Part shown: positions 5,705 through 12,403 of the stretch, piece by piece | Layout of the letters: every line of letters begins with the position of its first letter | Numbering within the stretch: the first letter of the stretch is position 1 | The notes under the pieces: generated by a model | Databases searched by the model: none | Seen by the model: the letters and a program-made list of their open reading frames with translations, nothing else | What the model was told of the DNA's origin: nothing | Position numbers and translations under genes: made by a program | NCBI GenBank assembly: GCA_028292305.1 | Contig: JAQGMQ010000582.1 | Coordinates: 1 to 12,403, forward strand | DNA length: 12,403 nucleotides | Source: Rhodoferax sp. | Lineage (GTDB): Bacteria > Pseudomonadota > Gammaproteobacteria > Burkholderiales > Burkholderiaceae_C | Direction: 5' to 3'

Positions 5705-6346
5705 CTAAGTGGCGTCGGCGCCCAGCAACTGGTGCCGCATGGCCAGGCGTACCAGCGCGGCCACGTTGGCCGTGCCCAGCTTGCTCATGAGCCGGCTGCG
5801 GTAGGTGTCGACCGTCTTGGGCGACAGGTGCAGCTCGCGCCCGATGGCCGCGCTCGACAAACCCTTGACCACCATCAGCACGATCTGTCGTTCACGCGGC
5901 GACAGCGCGGCGAACGGGTCGGCGTCGGGGTTTTCGGTGAGCGCCTGCACCGCCAGGTCGGCCACCTCCTGACCCAGGTAACGCCGGCCCTGCAGCACCA
6001 CGTCGATCGCGCGCAACACCTCGCTCGACGGCGCGCCCTTCAGCACATAACCCGCCGCCCCCATGCGCAGCGCCTCGGCCACGTGCTGGGGCTGGGCCGA
6101 CATGGTGAGCACCACGGTGCGCACGCTGGAGCCCCGCCGCTGCAGTTCGACCAGCACCTCGAAGCCCGAGCGACCGCCCAGGCTCAGGTCGAGCAAGAGC
6201 ACCTGGGGGCATTGGCGCAGGATCTCGGCCACGGCGACGGTAGGGTCGGCGGTCTCGCCCACCACCGCGTGGCCGGCGATCTCCAGCACCGCCCGCAGGC
6301 CTTCGCGCACCATGAGGTGGTCGTCCACCAGGTAGAGCGTGCTCAC
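5705..6346 (-). CDS. NarL/FixJ-family response regulator
   Basis: A 213-residue two-domain transcription regulator. The receiver (1-120) has Asp8-Asp9, the phosphoacceptor Asp53 (LLLDLSLGG), Thr80 and Lys103, the complete active set. A LuxR-type helix-turn-helix occupies about 148-205 (LSPRERQIVLMVVKGLSS, then KTVDTYRSRLMSKLG). The start is GTG at 6346; it overlaps the kinase stop as GTGA and has AAGGA just upstream, so translation is coupled. It should be phosphorylated by the kinase encoded immediately upstream and then bind DNA as a dimer. Target genes are not known; the adjacent FNR island is a natural guess. Confidence 0.95.
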   Translation of the reverse strand: MSTLYLVDDHLMVREGLRAVLEIAGHAVVGETADPTVAVAEILRQCPQVLLLDLSLGGRSGFEVLVELQRRGSSVRTVVLTMSAQPQHVAEALRMGAAGYVLKGAPSSEVLRAIDVVLQGRRYLGQEVADLAVQALTENPDADPFAALSPRERQIVLMVVKGLSSAAIGRELHLSPKTVDTYRSRLMSKLGTANVAALVRLAMRHQLLGADAT

Positions 6347-7992
6347 GGTTGGTCCTTCCAGTCGAGGCAGACCACCGTGCCGCTGCGTTCTTGACTGCTT
6401 TCACCATGGCCTTCACCGCCGCTGACGTTGGGCGCAATGGTGAACCGTGCACCAATCGCCAGCGCCCGTTCGCGCATGCCCACCACCCCCAGGTGGCCCG
6501 GCCGCGCGTGCTGCGCGTTCAACGGCCAGCCTTGTCCGTCGTCGATGACTTCCAGCCGGAAGTGCCGCGCGCCGCCGGTCAGCACCACCCGCACCAGGGT
6601 CGCACCGGCGTGCTGCACCGCGTTCGCCGTGGCTTCGCGCGCCACCATGAAGGCGGCATATTCGATGTCGGTGGGCCAGCGCAAGGCGGCCACGTCGGGC
6701 TCCACCTCGAGCAGCAGGTCGATGCCGGCCAGCAGGCGGTCGCGCGACTGCAGCTCGTTGGCAAGCGCGGCCGCCAGGCCTTCGTCGTCGAGCAGCGGCG
6801 GCCGCAGATCGACCAGCACCTGGCGCACCTGTCGGATGGCCTGGTCGATGAGCTGGCCGATCCGCTGGGTGGCGTTGTCGGCAACGGTTGACCCGGCCGG
6901 GTTGGCCGATGGCGCCGATGGCGCCGGTTGCGCCGGTTGCGCCGATAGCGCCGGTTGCGCGTCGAAGCTGAGGCGCAGCGCGGTCAGCGTCTGGCCCAGT
7001 TGGTCGTGCAGGGCCTGGGCCAGCCGGCGCGTGGTTTCCTTTTCCTGGTGCATCAGCCGCTGGGCCAGGTCGGAGAGCTCGCTCTGGTAGCGCAGCAACG
7101 CGGCTTCGGCGCGGGCGCGCTGCGTGACGTCGCGCAGGATGGCCGTCAGCGTGAGCCGCCCGTTGACCACCGCGCGCGAGATGGAGGCTTCGAGCTCGAT
7201 CTCTTCGCCATCCGGCCGCACGCCCCTGACACGGCCGGCCCCCATGGCGCGCCGCGTCACCTCGGACTCGACAAAGCCCTGCAGGTCGCCGCCATGGCGA
7301 TCGCGGAAGCGCCCGGGCATCAGCACGTCCAGCGGCTGGCCGAGCATGCTGGCGGCGCTGCGGCCGAAGATGCGTTCCGCCGCCGGGTTGAACAACACGA
7401 TGCGGCCGCCGCCGTCGCAGCTCACCACGGCGTCGCTGGCGGCGTCGATCACCGCGGCCAGCGTCTCCTGCTGCTCGCGCAGGCGCTGCTCGTTCTGCAC
7501 CCGCTCGGTCACGTCGCGCAGGATCACGGTGAACAGCTTCTGCCCGGCCAGGTCGACCTGCGAGATCGAGGCCTCGATGGGAAACTCTTCACCATCGGCC
7601 CGGAGCCCGCTGATGGCGCCCATGCGGCCCATGCGCCGCGTGGTGATGCCGATGGTGCCGAAGGTTTCGACGTAGCTGCCGTGGTGCGCGCGAAAACGCT
7701 CGGGCATGAAATGGATGATGGGCTGGCCCAGCGCGGCCGCGGCGTCGCAGCGGAACATGCGTTCGGCGGCCTTGTTGAACAGCACGATGCGCTGCGCCGC
7801 GTCGATCGTCACGATGCCGTCCATCGCCGATTCGAACAAGGCCGTGAGCCGGGCCTCGCTGTGTGCGAGTCCGGGTGCGAGTCCGGCTGCGTTATCGCCG
7901 GAGGGCTTGGCCTGGCTGGCTGTCAAAAGGTAGACCACCTGTGGTTGGGGCAAGTGAAGGCCATGTCGCCGGCTGCGTACCCGGCCGCGCAT
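6343..7992 (-). CDS. soluble PAS-PAS sensor histidine kinase (HisKA_3 type)
   Basis: A 549-residue kinase from the ATG at 7992. PAS domain 1 spans about 45-165 and PAS domain 2 about 172-292, each ending in an ILRDVT[EQ]R motif. A coiled linker leads to HisKA_3 with phosphoacceptor His329 (ALHDQLGQTL). The HATPase domain shows the N box at 453-460 (EATANAVQ), VIDDGQGWP at 482-490 and a GMRERA box at 505-510. No transmembrane segment exists, so the signal is cytoplasmic. His104 and His233 sit at the FixL haem-ligand place of each PAS. An Ala/Pro/Ser/Gln insertion (345-367) lies between the dimerisation helices. The start is uncertain: neither ATG 7992 nor GTG 7938 has a good ribosome binding site, but TACAAT at 8043-8038 gives a leader of about 40 bases to 7992. 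A further upstream extension would run antisense to fnr. Confidence 0.93.
   Translation of the reverse strand: MRGRVRSRRHGLHLPQPQVVYLLTASQAKPSGDNAAGLAPGLAHSEARLTALFESAMDGIVTIDAAQRIVLFNKAAERMFRCDAAAALGQPIIHFMPERFRAHHGSYVETFGTIGITTRRMGRMGAISGLRADGEEFPIEASISQVDLAGQKLFTVILRDVTERVQNEQRLREQQETLAAVIDAASDAVVSCDGGGRIVLFNPAAERIFGRSAASMLGQPLDVLMPGRFRDRHGGDLQGFVESEVTRRAMGAGRVRGVRPDGEEIELEASISRAVVNGRLTLTAILRDVTQRARAEAALLRYQSELSDLAQRLMHQEKETTRRLAQALHDQLGQTLTALRLSFDAQPALSAQPAQPAPSAPSANPAGSTVADNATQRIGQLIDQAIRQVRQVLVDLRPPLLDDEGLAAALANELQSRDRLLAGIDLLLEVEPDVAALRWPTDIEYAAFMVAREATANAVQHAGATLVRVVLTGGARHFRLEVIDDGQGWPLNAQHARPGHLGVVGMRERALAIGARFTIAPNVSGGEGHGESSQERSGTVVCLDWKDQP
6905..6958. repeat. six 9 bp tandem units inside the kinase gene
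   Basis: Units GCCGATGGC twice, GCCGGTTGC twice, GCCGATAGC, then GCCGGTTGC on plus. On minus they code the Ala-Pro/Gln/Ser-rich insertion between the two helices of the HisKA_3 region. As with the repeat at 4114-4167, there are six units of nine bases and the reading frame is kept. Confidence 0.85.
7863..7886. repeat. two 12 bp direct repeats near the kinase N-terminus
   Basis: GTGCGAGTCCGG occurs twice in tandem on plus. On minus it encodes the Ala/Gly/Leu/Pro-containing stretch (AGLAPGLAH) just before the first PAS domain. It is in frame and probably arose by slippage. Confidence 0.7.
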
Positions 7993-8166
7993 GGCGTGGG
8001 CGCAGCGACTGCGGCGCAGGCGGCTTGCGATGTTTTCATTGTAGGTTCGCACCGGGTGCCGGCGCTGACGCTGACCACAGCTCCCGTCAGGCCGTGTCGA
8101 GAACTCCCCACAGCGCCGGCCCGGCCTACTGTCTAAAGTTGGCGCATCCCACCGAGAACCCACACC
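7993..8166. promoter_or_regulatory. divergent control region between kinase and fnr
   Basis: On minus, TACAAT (8043-8038) is a strong -10 match for the kinase, without a good -35, which suggests an activator. On plus, TACTGT at 8127-8132 is a candidate -10 for fnr. No TTGA-N6-TCAA box is present, so autoregulation by FNR through a standard site is not supported here. Confidence 0.4.
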
Positions 8167-8901
8167 ATGAACGCCGCCCTCTCTCCCCATGCCGCCCCCG
8201 CCGTGGCCTGCTCGAACTGCAAGCTGCGCGACCTCTGCATGCCCGCCGGCCTGGCCACGGACCAGATCGCGCAGATGGACCAGCTGGTGACCCGCCGCAT
8301 GCGCCTGAAACGCGGCGACGCGCTGTTCCGCGACGGCGACGCCTTCAAGGCCATCTACGCCGTGCGCAGCGGCTTCATCAAGACCAGCGTGGCCAACGCC
8401 GGCGGCCGCGAACAGGTGACCGGCTTCCAGATGGCCGGGGAGATCCTGGGCCTGGACGGCATCGTCACCGAACACCACCACGGCGACGCGGTGGCCCTGG
8501 AGGACTCGGAGGTGTGCGCCATCCACTACGACCGCCTCGAGACCATGACGCGCGAGATCCCGGCCATGCAGCACCACATGCACAAGGTCATGAGCCGCGA
8601 GATCGTGCGTGAGCACGGCATGATGCTGCTGCTGGGCAGCATGCGCGCCGAGGAGCGGCTGGCGGCCTTCTTGCTGAACCTGGTCAAGCGCCTGCAGGCG
8701 CGCGGCTTCTCGGGCTCGGAACTGGTGCTGCGCATGACCCGCGACGAGATCGGCTCCTACCTCGGGCTGAAGCTGGAAACCGTGAGCCGGCTGTTCTCCA
8801 AGCTGGCCGTGGACGGCATCCTCGAAGTGCGGCAGCGGCATATCCGCATCGCCGACAGCCGGCGGCTGCAGGCCATCGAGCAGGAAGCCGTGGCGCTCTG
8901 A
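8167..8901 (+). CDS. fnr: FNR-type oxygen-sensing transcription regulator
   Basis: A 244-residue Crp/Fnr-family protein of the usual length. The N-terminal Cys15, Cys18 and Cys24 (CSNCKLRDLC) plus Cys117 (SEVCAIHY) correspond to the four ligands of the oxygen-labile 4Fe-4S cluster of FNR/ANR. The effector beta-barrel covers about 35-130, a dimerisation helix 130-160, and the HTH 185-235. The recognition helix shows Glu204, Ser207 and Arg208 (ETVSRL), the residues by which FNR reads TTGA. It should dimerise and bind DNA without oxygen. Four matching boxes lie in this window. GAGAAC upstream is a weak ribosome binding site. It is divergent from the PAS kinase. Counterparts are called fnr, anr or btr in different species. 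Confidence 0.95.
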   Translation: MNAALSPHAAPAVACSNCKLRDLCMPAGLATDQIAQMDQLVTRRMRLKRGDALFRDGDAFKAIYAVRSGFIKTSVANAGGREQVTGFQMAGEILGLDGIVTEHHHGDAVALEDSEVCAIHYDRLETMTREIPAMQHHMHKVMSREIVREHGMMLLLGSMRAEERLAAFLLNLVKRLQARGFSGSELVLRMTRDEIGSYLGLKLETVSRLFSKLAVDGILEVRQRHIRIADSRRLQAIEQEAVAL

Positions 8902-9240
8902 AGCCGCACCGGCTCGACCTGGCGGCAGGCCAGCTCGGCCCCGGCGGATCACCATTCGCCGCTCACCGCCAGCCTCTTGAATCGCCATGCGGCAGAACCT
9001 GCCGGTGACCAACCGGGTCATGAATTTTCAGACACCGAAGCGCGGGTTCCCGGCATTGACGCGCAAGGCCTCGTCACGCAGGGCAACCACGCCCTCGCCA
9101 CCACCTCGGGTGGTGCCTGTGACGCACCGACCGGCCAAGCCCGCAACCAGGCGCGCCACGCCGACATGCCGACACGCGTTCGCGCGGTGGGCTTGGCGCT
9201 TCGGTACAGTGGGCGCTTCATCCACCCATTCGCAACAGCC
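8902..9240. other. gene-free stretch after fnr
   Basis: I find no convincing gene on either strand. It holds a weak stem at 8919-8933 (CTGGC, five-base loop, GCCAG) and a perfect 7 bp stem with a 3-base loop at 9099-9115 (CACCACC/GGTGGTG); neither is followed by a T-run. TACAGT at 9205-9210 is a possible -10 for the exported protein. Frames that cross the region have poor composition. Confidence 0.4.
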
Positions 9241-9675
9241 ATGATCCACCGAAGATCGCTTGCCGCCAGCCTCGCGCTCATGCCTTTGCTGACCATGGCG
9301 CAGCCGACGCGGCTTCCGGTCGAAGCCAACTGGATTCTCGGCACCTGGCGCTCGGACGTCGATCGGTCCATGGCCAACTTCATCTTTCAAGGCCGGCGTC
9401 CGAGTGAGGACATGCGGGTAAGGATCGCCGCGCTGTTCGGCAAGATGACGCACACCTTCACGCCGACCAGCTTCATCGCCGAAGAAGCGCTCGTCCCCCG
9501 CAGCCTGCGCAGCGAGATGGACTACCGCGTGGAGCGTTGCACCTCCGACAGCGTCTCGGTGGTTTTTGCGGCGCCTCGCATCAACCCCGGCTTCACGCTG
9601 TACCGCGGGGACGGCTGCTACTTCGTGATTTCGGCCGCGAAGAATCTGGAGTACTTCAAGAAGGTCCCGGTTTGA
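9241..9675 (+). CDS. small exported protein of unknown function
   Basis: A 144-residue protein with a Sec signal peptide: basic MIHRRS, a hydrophobic core (LAASLALMPLLT) and a cleavage site after Ala20 (TMA-Q). The mature part begins with WILGTWRSD, reminiscent of the GTW opening of lipocalin-like beta-barrels, followed by alternating strand-like segments. Cys100 and Cys126 could form one disulfide in the periplasm. The ATG at 9241 is chosen for the signal peptide; the frame is open further upstream but without protein-like sequence. The ribosome binding site is weak. It stands alone, so the context gives no function. The lipocalin resemblance is only a suggestion. Confidence 0.65.
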   Translation: MIHRRSLAASLALMPLLTMAQPTRLPVEANWILGTWRSDVDRSMANFIFQGRRPSEDMRVRIAALFGKMTHTFTPTSFIAEEALVPRSLRSEMDYRVERCTSDSVSVVFAAPRINPGFTLYRGDGCYFVISAAKNLEYFKKVPV

Positions 9676-9863
9676 TGCCGTAGATGCATCGGCTGTCGAC
9701 ACTGGCCGCCGCCCATTTCCGCCGCGGACGGCATCGGCCCGCGTTGGTCCGCCGACAAGTCAATGGCTGAAGACAGGCACGCCGAAACAGGCGATAGGCT
9801 CCCCTTGCCACCGTGGTCCGGGCGCGCCACGGCCTCTCCACACTGTCGATAAGATTTACATCT

Positions 9864-9880
9864 CAACTTTAAAAAAGTTG
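9864..9880. promoter_or_regulatory. AT-rich palindrome upstream of the sigma-54-like promoter
   Basis: CAACTTT, three A, AAAGTTG: a perfect 7 bp inverted repeat in an otherwise GC-rich region. It is centred about 56 bases before the predicted start of the PEP-CTERM gene. It could be the binding site of an enhancer-binding protein such as PrsR; this is inference. Confidence 0.4.
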
Positions 9881-9901
9881 TAAGACGTTGATTTCATTGG
9901 G

Positions 9902-9917
9902 TGGCACGGCCCGTGCG
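9902..9917 (+). promoter_or_regulatory. sigma-54 (RpoN) -24/-12 type promoter
   Basis: TGGCACGGCCCGTGCG fits TGGCACG-N4-TTGCW except for the first T and the last W of the -12 part. The invariant GG and GC are ten bases apart, as required. The start would be near 9928, about 80 bases before the PEP-CTERM gene. RpoN with PrsK/PrsR control of PEP-CTERM genes is known from Zoogloea. Confidence 0.6.
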
Positions 9918-10008
9918 TTACATCTGGCGGCGCCGTCGCTTCACGCCACACGGCGCTTCGGTGGAAACACCACCGATCCAACAACATCCAATCAAGAGAC
10001 ATCACAAC

Positions 10009-10821
10009 ATGAGAGAGACAAAGAACTTCGGCGCCCTGGGCTGGCGCACCTTGGCCTTGGCCGCCACCCTCGCGGTGACAGCGGCATCGGCCTCCGCGGC
10101 TACCGTGGCCATCACCCCGGGCGACCCGACGTGGAGCAGCATCCCCGGTGAAAACAACGCCGGCAGCAGCACCGCCATCACCGGCGCGGCACCGATCTCG
10201 GGCAATGGCTCGCTGGAACTCACCGGCGACCGCACCCGGTTCTCGATGGGCAACTACTACAACCCGGCCAGCAACCTCGGCCTGCTCGACCAGGTGAGCC
10301 AACTCACCTACAGCTGGATGGTGGCGGTCAACAGCAGCAACCCCTACAACGTCGACTACACGCCGGCACTTCGCCTGCACATCTTCGACAACGGCGTGCG
10401 CAGCGAGCTGATCTGGGAAGGCGCCTACAACAACGTGTACGGCAACATGGTCAAGGGCGATCTGTACAGCTCCGGCATTGCCGACAACTTCTACCGCAAT
10501 GTCTCGGGCTCGGGCGTCACGTTGAGCAACGGGTCTCAGGTCAACCACACGATCTTCGACTGGGCCTCCGGCGCGAGCGACGCGGGTGTGCAGTGGTACA
10601 GCAGCTCGGCCTATGTGTCGGCCATCAGCGTGGGCGACGGCAGCGGCGCATCCGGCGCGTACCACGCGTTTGTGGATGACGTGACGTTCGGCATCAACAA
10701 CAGCCTGACCACCTTCAACTTCGAAGTGACCGCCTCGGCGGTGCCCGAGCCGGCGTCGATCGCCTTGCTGGGCCTGGGCTTGTTCGGCATTGCGGCCACC
10801 CGCAAGCGCAAGTCGGCATGA
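10009..10821 (+). CDS. PEP-CTERM sorting-domain surface protein
   Basis: A 270-residue exported protein. Signal peptide 1-30 has the cleavage motif ASA-A. The mature region is Ser/Asn/Gly/Tyr-rich and beta-like, with FVDDVTFG and TTFNFEV near its end, phrases common in PEP-CTERM proteins. The C-terminus is the sorting signal: VPEP at 245-248, a hydrophobic helix (ASIALLGLGLFGIAA) and the basic tail TRKRKSA. Exosortase is expected to cut near PEP and release or attach the protein to the exopolysaccharide matrix; it is not encoded in this window. The ATG at 10009 is chosen for the signal peptide and the AAGAGA upstream. A sigma-54-like promoter precedes it and a terminator follows, so it is monocistronic. 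The specific role (floc or biofilm matrix) is unknown. Confidence 0.92.
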   Translation: MRETKNFGALGWRTLALAATLAVTAASASAATVAITPGDPTWSSIPGENNAGSSTAITGAAPISGNGSLELTGDRTRFSMGNYYNPASNLGLLDQVSQLTYSWMVAVNSSNPYNVDYTPALRLHIFDNGVRSELIWEGAYNNVYGNMVKGDLYSSGIADNFYRNVSGSGVTLSNGSQVNHTIFDWASGASDAGVQWYSSSAYVSAISVGDGSGASGAYHAFVDDVTFGINNSLTTFNFEVTASAVPEPASIALLGLGLFGIAATRKRKSA

Positions 10822-10843
10822 CGAGAAGGCAGTGACTTCTTCG

Positions 10844-10863
10844 GACCCGGTGCGCGCCGGGTC
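10844..10863 (+). terminator. first hairpin after the PEP-CTERM gene
   Basis: GACCCGG, a six-base loop, CCGGGTC; no T-run follows. It probably works with the second hairpin just downstream. Confidence 0.5.
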
Positions 10864-10873
10864 GAGATGAAGG

Positions 10874-10901
10874 AACCCGGCACTGGCCGGGTTTTTTGTT
10901 T
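10874..10901 (+). terminator. Rho-independent terminator of the PEP-CTERM gene
   Basis: The stem AACCCGGC/GCCGGGTT with loop ACTG is followed by a T-rich tract (TTTTGTTTT). It lies 52 bases after the stop and is the only textbook intrinsic terminator in the window. Confidence 0.88.
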
Positions 10902-10930
10902 TGACGCAATCGAGAGACGTCCGATGAGGT

Positions 10931-11125
10931 TCAGCGCGCCATCCTCAGTCGCAAAACGCGGTAGCCTTCGACGCTGGCCGCGTGTTGAAGGTAGCGGGCG
11001 ATGCTGCGAACTTCGGATTGAAAGAGGTCGTCTTCAAAAAGCCGAGAGGTGTGCATGCCCATGTTTTGCGTTTCACATCCGGTGCCGCTGACGCCGAGCC
11101 ATGCGTGCCACGCGATGGCTGCCAT
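10931..11125 (-). CDS. small ORF behind the carboxylesterase
   Basis: A 64-residue frame starting at the ATG at 11125, 15 bases after the esterase stop on the same strand. The C-terminal 40 residues (from MHTSRLFEDD to RMAR) look like a coherent charged helical peptide; the first 22 are less convincing, and an internal ATG at 11056 may be the real start. It has no good ribosome binding site and would depend on read-through from the esterase. No known family is recognised. It could also be a remnant of a longer gene. Confidence 0.35.
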   Translation of the reverse strand: MAAIAWHAWLGVSGTGCETQNMGMHTSRLFEDDLFQSEVRSIARYLQHAASVEGYRVLRLRMAR

Positions 11126-11140
11126 GCCACAAACATCACT

Positions 11141-12403
11141 CTAGTTTCGGCCCAACCAGCCGTTCAGGAACACATAGCCCGCAGTGTCGATTTCGGTGCC
11201 GGCCGCAGGCGCCATTGCCGTGTGGTTGCCAAGGAACATGATGTTCGAGCCAGGGCCGGCATACGTGGGCCAGACTGGCAGCCCGGTACCGTTGGGGTCG
11301 CCGTTCTTCGCAAAGTTGGTCCAGTACGTGGCCATCTGCTGTGACAAGGCGATGTCCGCAACAGACGGCGCAACGTTGGCCACGTTGGTCGGCAACGTAT
11401 CGAAGACCCAGTTGATCTCGTCGCTGTGGTTGGCCACCGGCAGGTAGGTCGAAGACGGATTGAATCGGTAGACGAAGACCTTGGACTTGCCGGTACGCTG
11501 GTGCGCGACGGCCCAGGCCCAGGTCGGATAGGAGATGACCTCGTCGCCGATCAGCTTGTTGGCCGAGACCACGGCCTGCGCATCGGTCGATGCCGGATAG
11601 GCGGCGAGAAAGTTGGCCAGACGGCCCTGTCCGAACTTGGCCGCGGCCGCATCCTTGAAGGCTCGCGCCGAGCTCTTTGCCAGGCTCCGACCGGTGAAGA
11701 TGCGGTTCTCGTCTTCGTTCCAGCCGATCAGGGTCGGGATGTTCATCTGCTCACCCGCGGCGTAGGCGTCGTAGGTCTGCTTCGGCAGCACCACGCCGTC
11801 GATCAACGGCCCCGGTACGGTGTAGCCCGGATCGGTGTTGAAAGTGTTCCAGTCCGTCGCGGTCTGCAGCGACAGGGCGCTGACGCCGCGCAGTTGCGCC
11901 GGGGTGGTGGCGTTGAGACCGTTGCCGATGGCTATGCCCATCTGTTCGGCATCCTGGAGTTTGCGCGGCAGGCCGGGGTGCTCACTCTCCCAGAAAGCGC
12001 CGCTCTCGCCAATGGCCTTCTGGAACAGGCCCTTGGACAGCGGCGAGGTCATCAGCATGCTGATGGCATGCGAGCCGGCCGACTCGCCGAAGATCGTCAC
12101 GTTGGCCGGGTCACCACCGAAACGGGCGATGTTGCGTTGCACCCAGGTCAGGCCGGCCTGCATGTCCATGAAGCCGTAGGCGCCCGAACTGTGGCTGGCC
12201 GATTCCTGGGTCAACGCAGGGTGGGCCAGGAAGCCGAACGCGCCGAGCCGGTAGTTCAGCGAGACCACGACCACGCCTTTCTTTGCCAGATTGCCGCCGT
12301 CCACTTTGGCGCCGCTACCAAAGACGAAGCCGCCGCCGTGCACCCAGACCATGACCGGCCGCTTGTCGCTGGTGGACGCGGCGCCGGTCCAGACGTTGAG
12401 GAA
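11141..12403 (-). CDS. type B carboxylesterase (5' part outside window)
   Basis: The visible 420 residues are the C-terminal part of a carboxylesterase/lipase family alpha/beta hydrolase (PnbA, cholinesterase relatives, usually 500-550 residues). FLNVWTG leads into the oxyanion-hole motif VHGGGF (21-26). The nucleophile Ser108 lies in FGESAGS, the acid is probably Glu232 in GWNEDENRIF, and His326 in NHSDEINWVF completes the triad. It hydrolyses carboxylic esters; natural substrates cannot be told. The N-terminus, and so any signal peptide, lies beyond the right edge. The frame is intact to the TAG at 11141 with the family's usual C-terminal region (NFAKNGDPNG, then PVWPTY). It converges with the PEP-CTERM gene. 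Confidence 0.95.
   Translation of the reverse strand, partial: FLNVWTGAASTSDKRPVMVWVHGGGFVFGSGAKVDGGNLAKKGVVVVSLNYRLGAFGFLAHPALTQESASHSSGAYGFMDMQAGLTWVQRNIARFGGDPANVTIFGESAGSHAISMLMTSPLSKGLFQKAIGESGAFWESEHPGLPRKLQDAEQMGIAIGNGLNATTPAQLRGVSALSLQTATDWNTFNTDPGYTVPGPLIDGVVLPKQTYDAYAAGEQMNIPTLIGWNEDENRIFTGRSLAKSSARAFKDAAAAKFGQGRLANFLAAYPASTDAQAVVSANKLIGDEVISYPTWAWAVAHQRTGKSKVFVYRFNPSSTYLPVANHSDEINWVFDTLPTNVANVAPSVADIALSQQMATYWTNFAKNGDPNGTGLPVWPTYAGPGSNIMFLGNHTAMAPAAGTEIDTAGYVFLNGWLGRN

Noticed and set aside
5865..5878. FNR-like TTGACCACCATCAG
   Set aside because: It lies inside the helix-turn-helix coding part of the response regulator with no promoter nearby, and one arm is imperfect.
6955..8136. 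Long plus-strand open frame over the kinase gene
   Set aside because: It is the antisense of the PAS region; composition is Ala/Arg/His/Gly-rich with no recognisable domain.
7993..9021. Open extension of the kinase frame to 9021, giving an apparent 892-residue protein
   Set aside because: It runs antisense through the whole of fnr, lacks domain-like sequence (Ala/His/Gly/Arg-rich) and is a high-GC shadow. The PAS domains begin only after 7860.
9099..9115. Perfect hairpin CACCACC/GGTGGTG as a terminator of fnr
   Set aside because: It is nearly 200 bases after the stop and has no T-run; recorded only as a stem within the gene-free stretch.

Overview
The window is high-GC DNA with strong third-position GC bias. 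The content looks like a betaproteobacterium of the Comamonadaceae type (Acidovorax, Variovorax, Polaromonas, Hydrogenophaga or relatives): FNR with universal stress proteins and AdhP, NarL-type two-component genes, and a PEP-CTERM protein with a sigma-54-like promoter. The taxon is inferred from gene content only. I see no rRNA, tRNA, CRISPR array, insertion sequence or phage gene.

Layout. (1) 1-1700: the start of a Lys/Thr-rich protein leaving the window on the minus strand, a divergent transglutaminase-like protease-fold protein, a 34-residue basic small protein with a strong ribosome binding site, and a doubtful small minus-strand ORF. (2) 1695-5672: an oxygen-response island. It holds three universal stress proteins (one on minus, two on plus), a zinc alcohol dehydrogenase (adhP) behind the second, a Cys-containing Gly/Asn-repeat protein of unknown role, and a degenerate receiver-like protein. 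Four palindromes TTGA-N6-TCAA (FNR/ANR-type boxes) lie in its intergenic regions. At three of them a -10-like hexamer sits exactly 32 bp (centre to centre) downstream, and at the fourth a weaker one does; this is the geometry of class II FNR-activated promoters. (3) 5705-8901: a NarL/FixJ-type response regulator, its overlapping PAS-PAS histidine kinase (no membrane segment, HisKA_3 type) and, divergently, an FNR-type regulator with all four cluster cysteines and the E-SR recognition helix that reads TTGA. (4) 8902-12403: a gene-free stretch, a small exported protein, a PEP-CTERM surface protein with a -24/-12 promoter upstream and a clear terminator, then a small ORF and the 3' part of a type B carboxylesterase on minus.

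How it may work together (inference): FNR encoded at 8167-8901 senses low oxygen through an Fe-S cluster and switches on the nearby usp, usp-adhP and receiver-like genes. The soluble PAS kinase and its regulator give a second redox or oxygen input; both PAS domains carry a His at the place where FixL binds haem, but other haem-pocket residues differ. The least described parts are the repeat protein at 3955-4335, possibly made from a leaderless FNR-driven transcript that shares its box with the divergent usp, and the degenerate receiver at 5088-5567 with its own FNR box.
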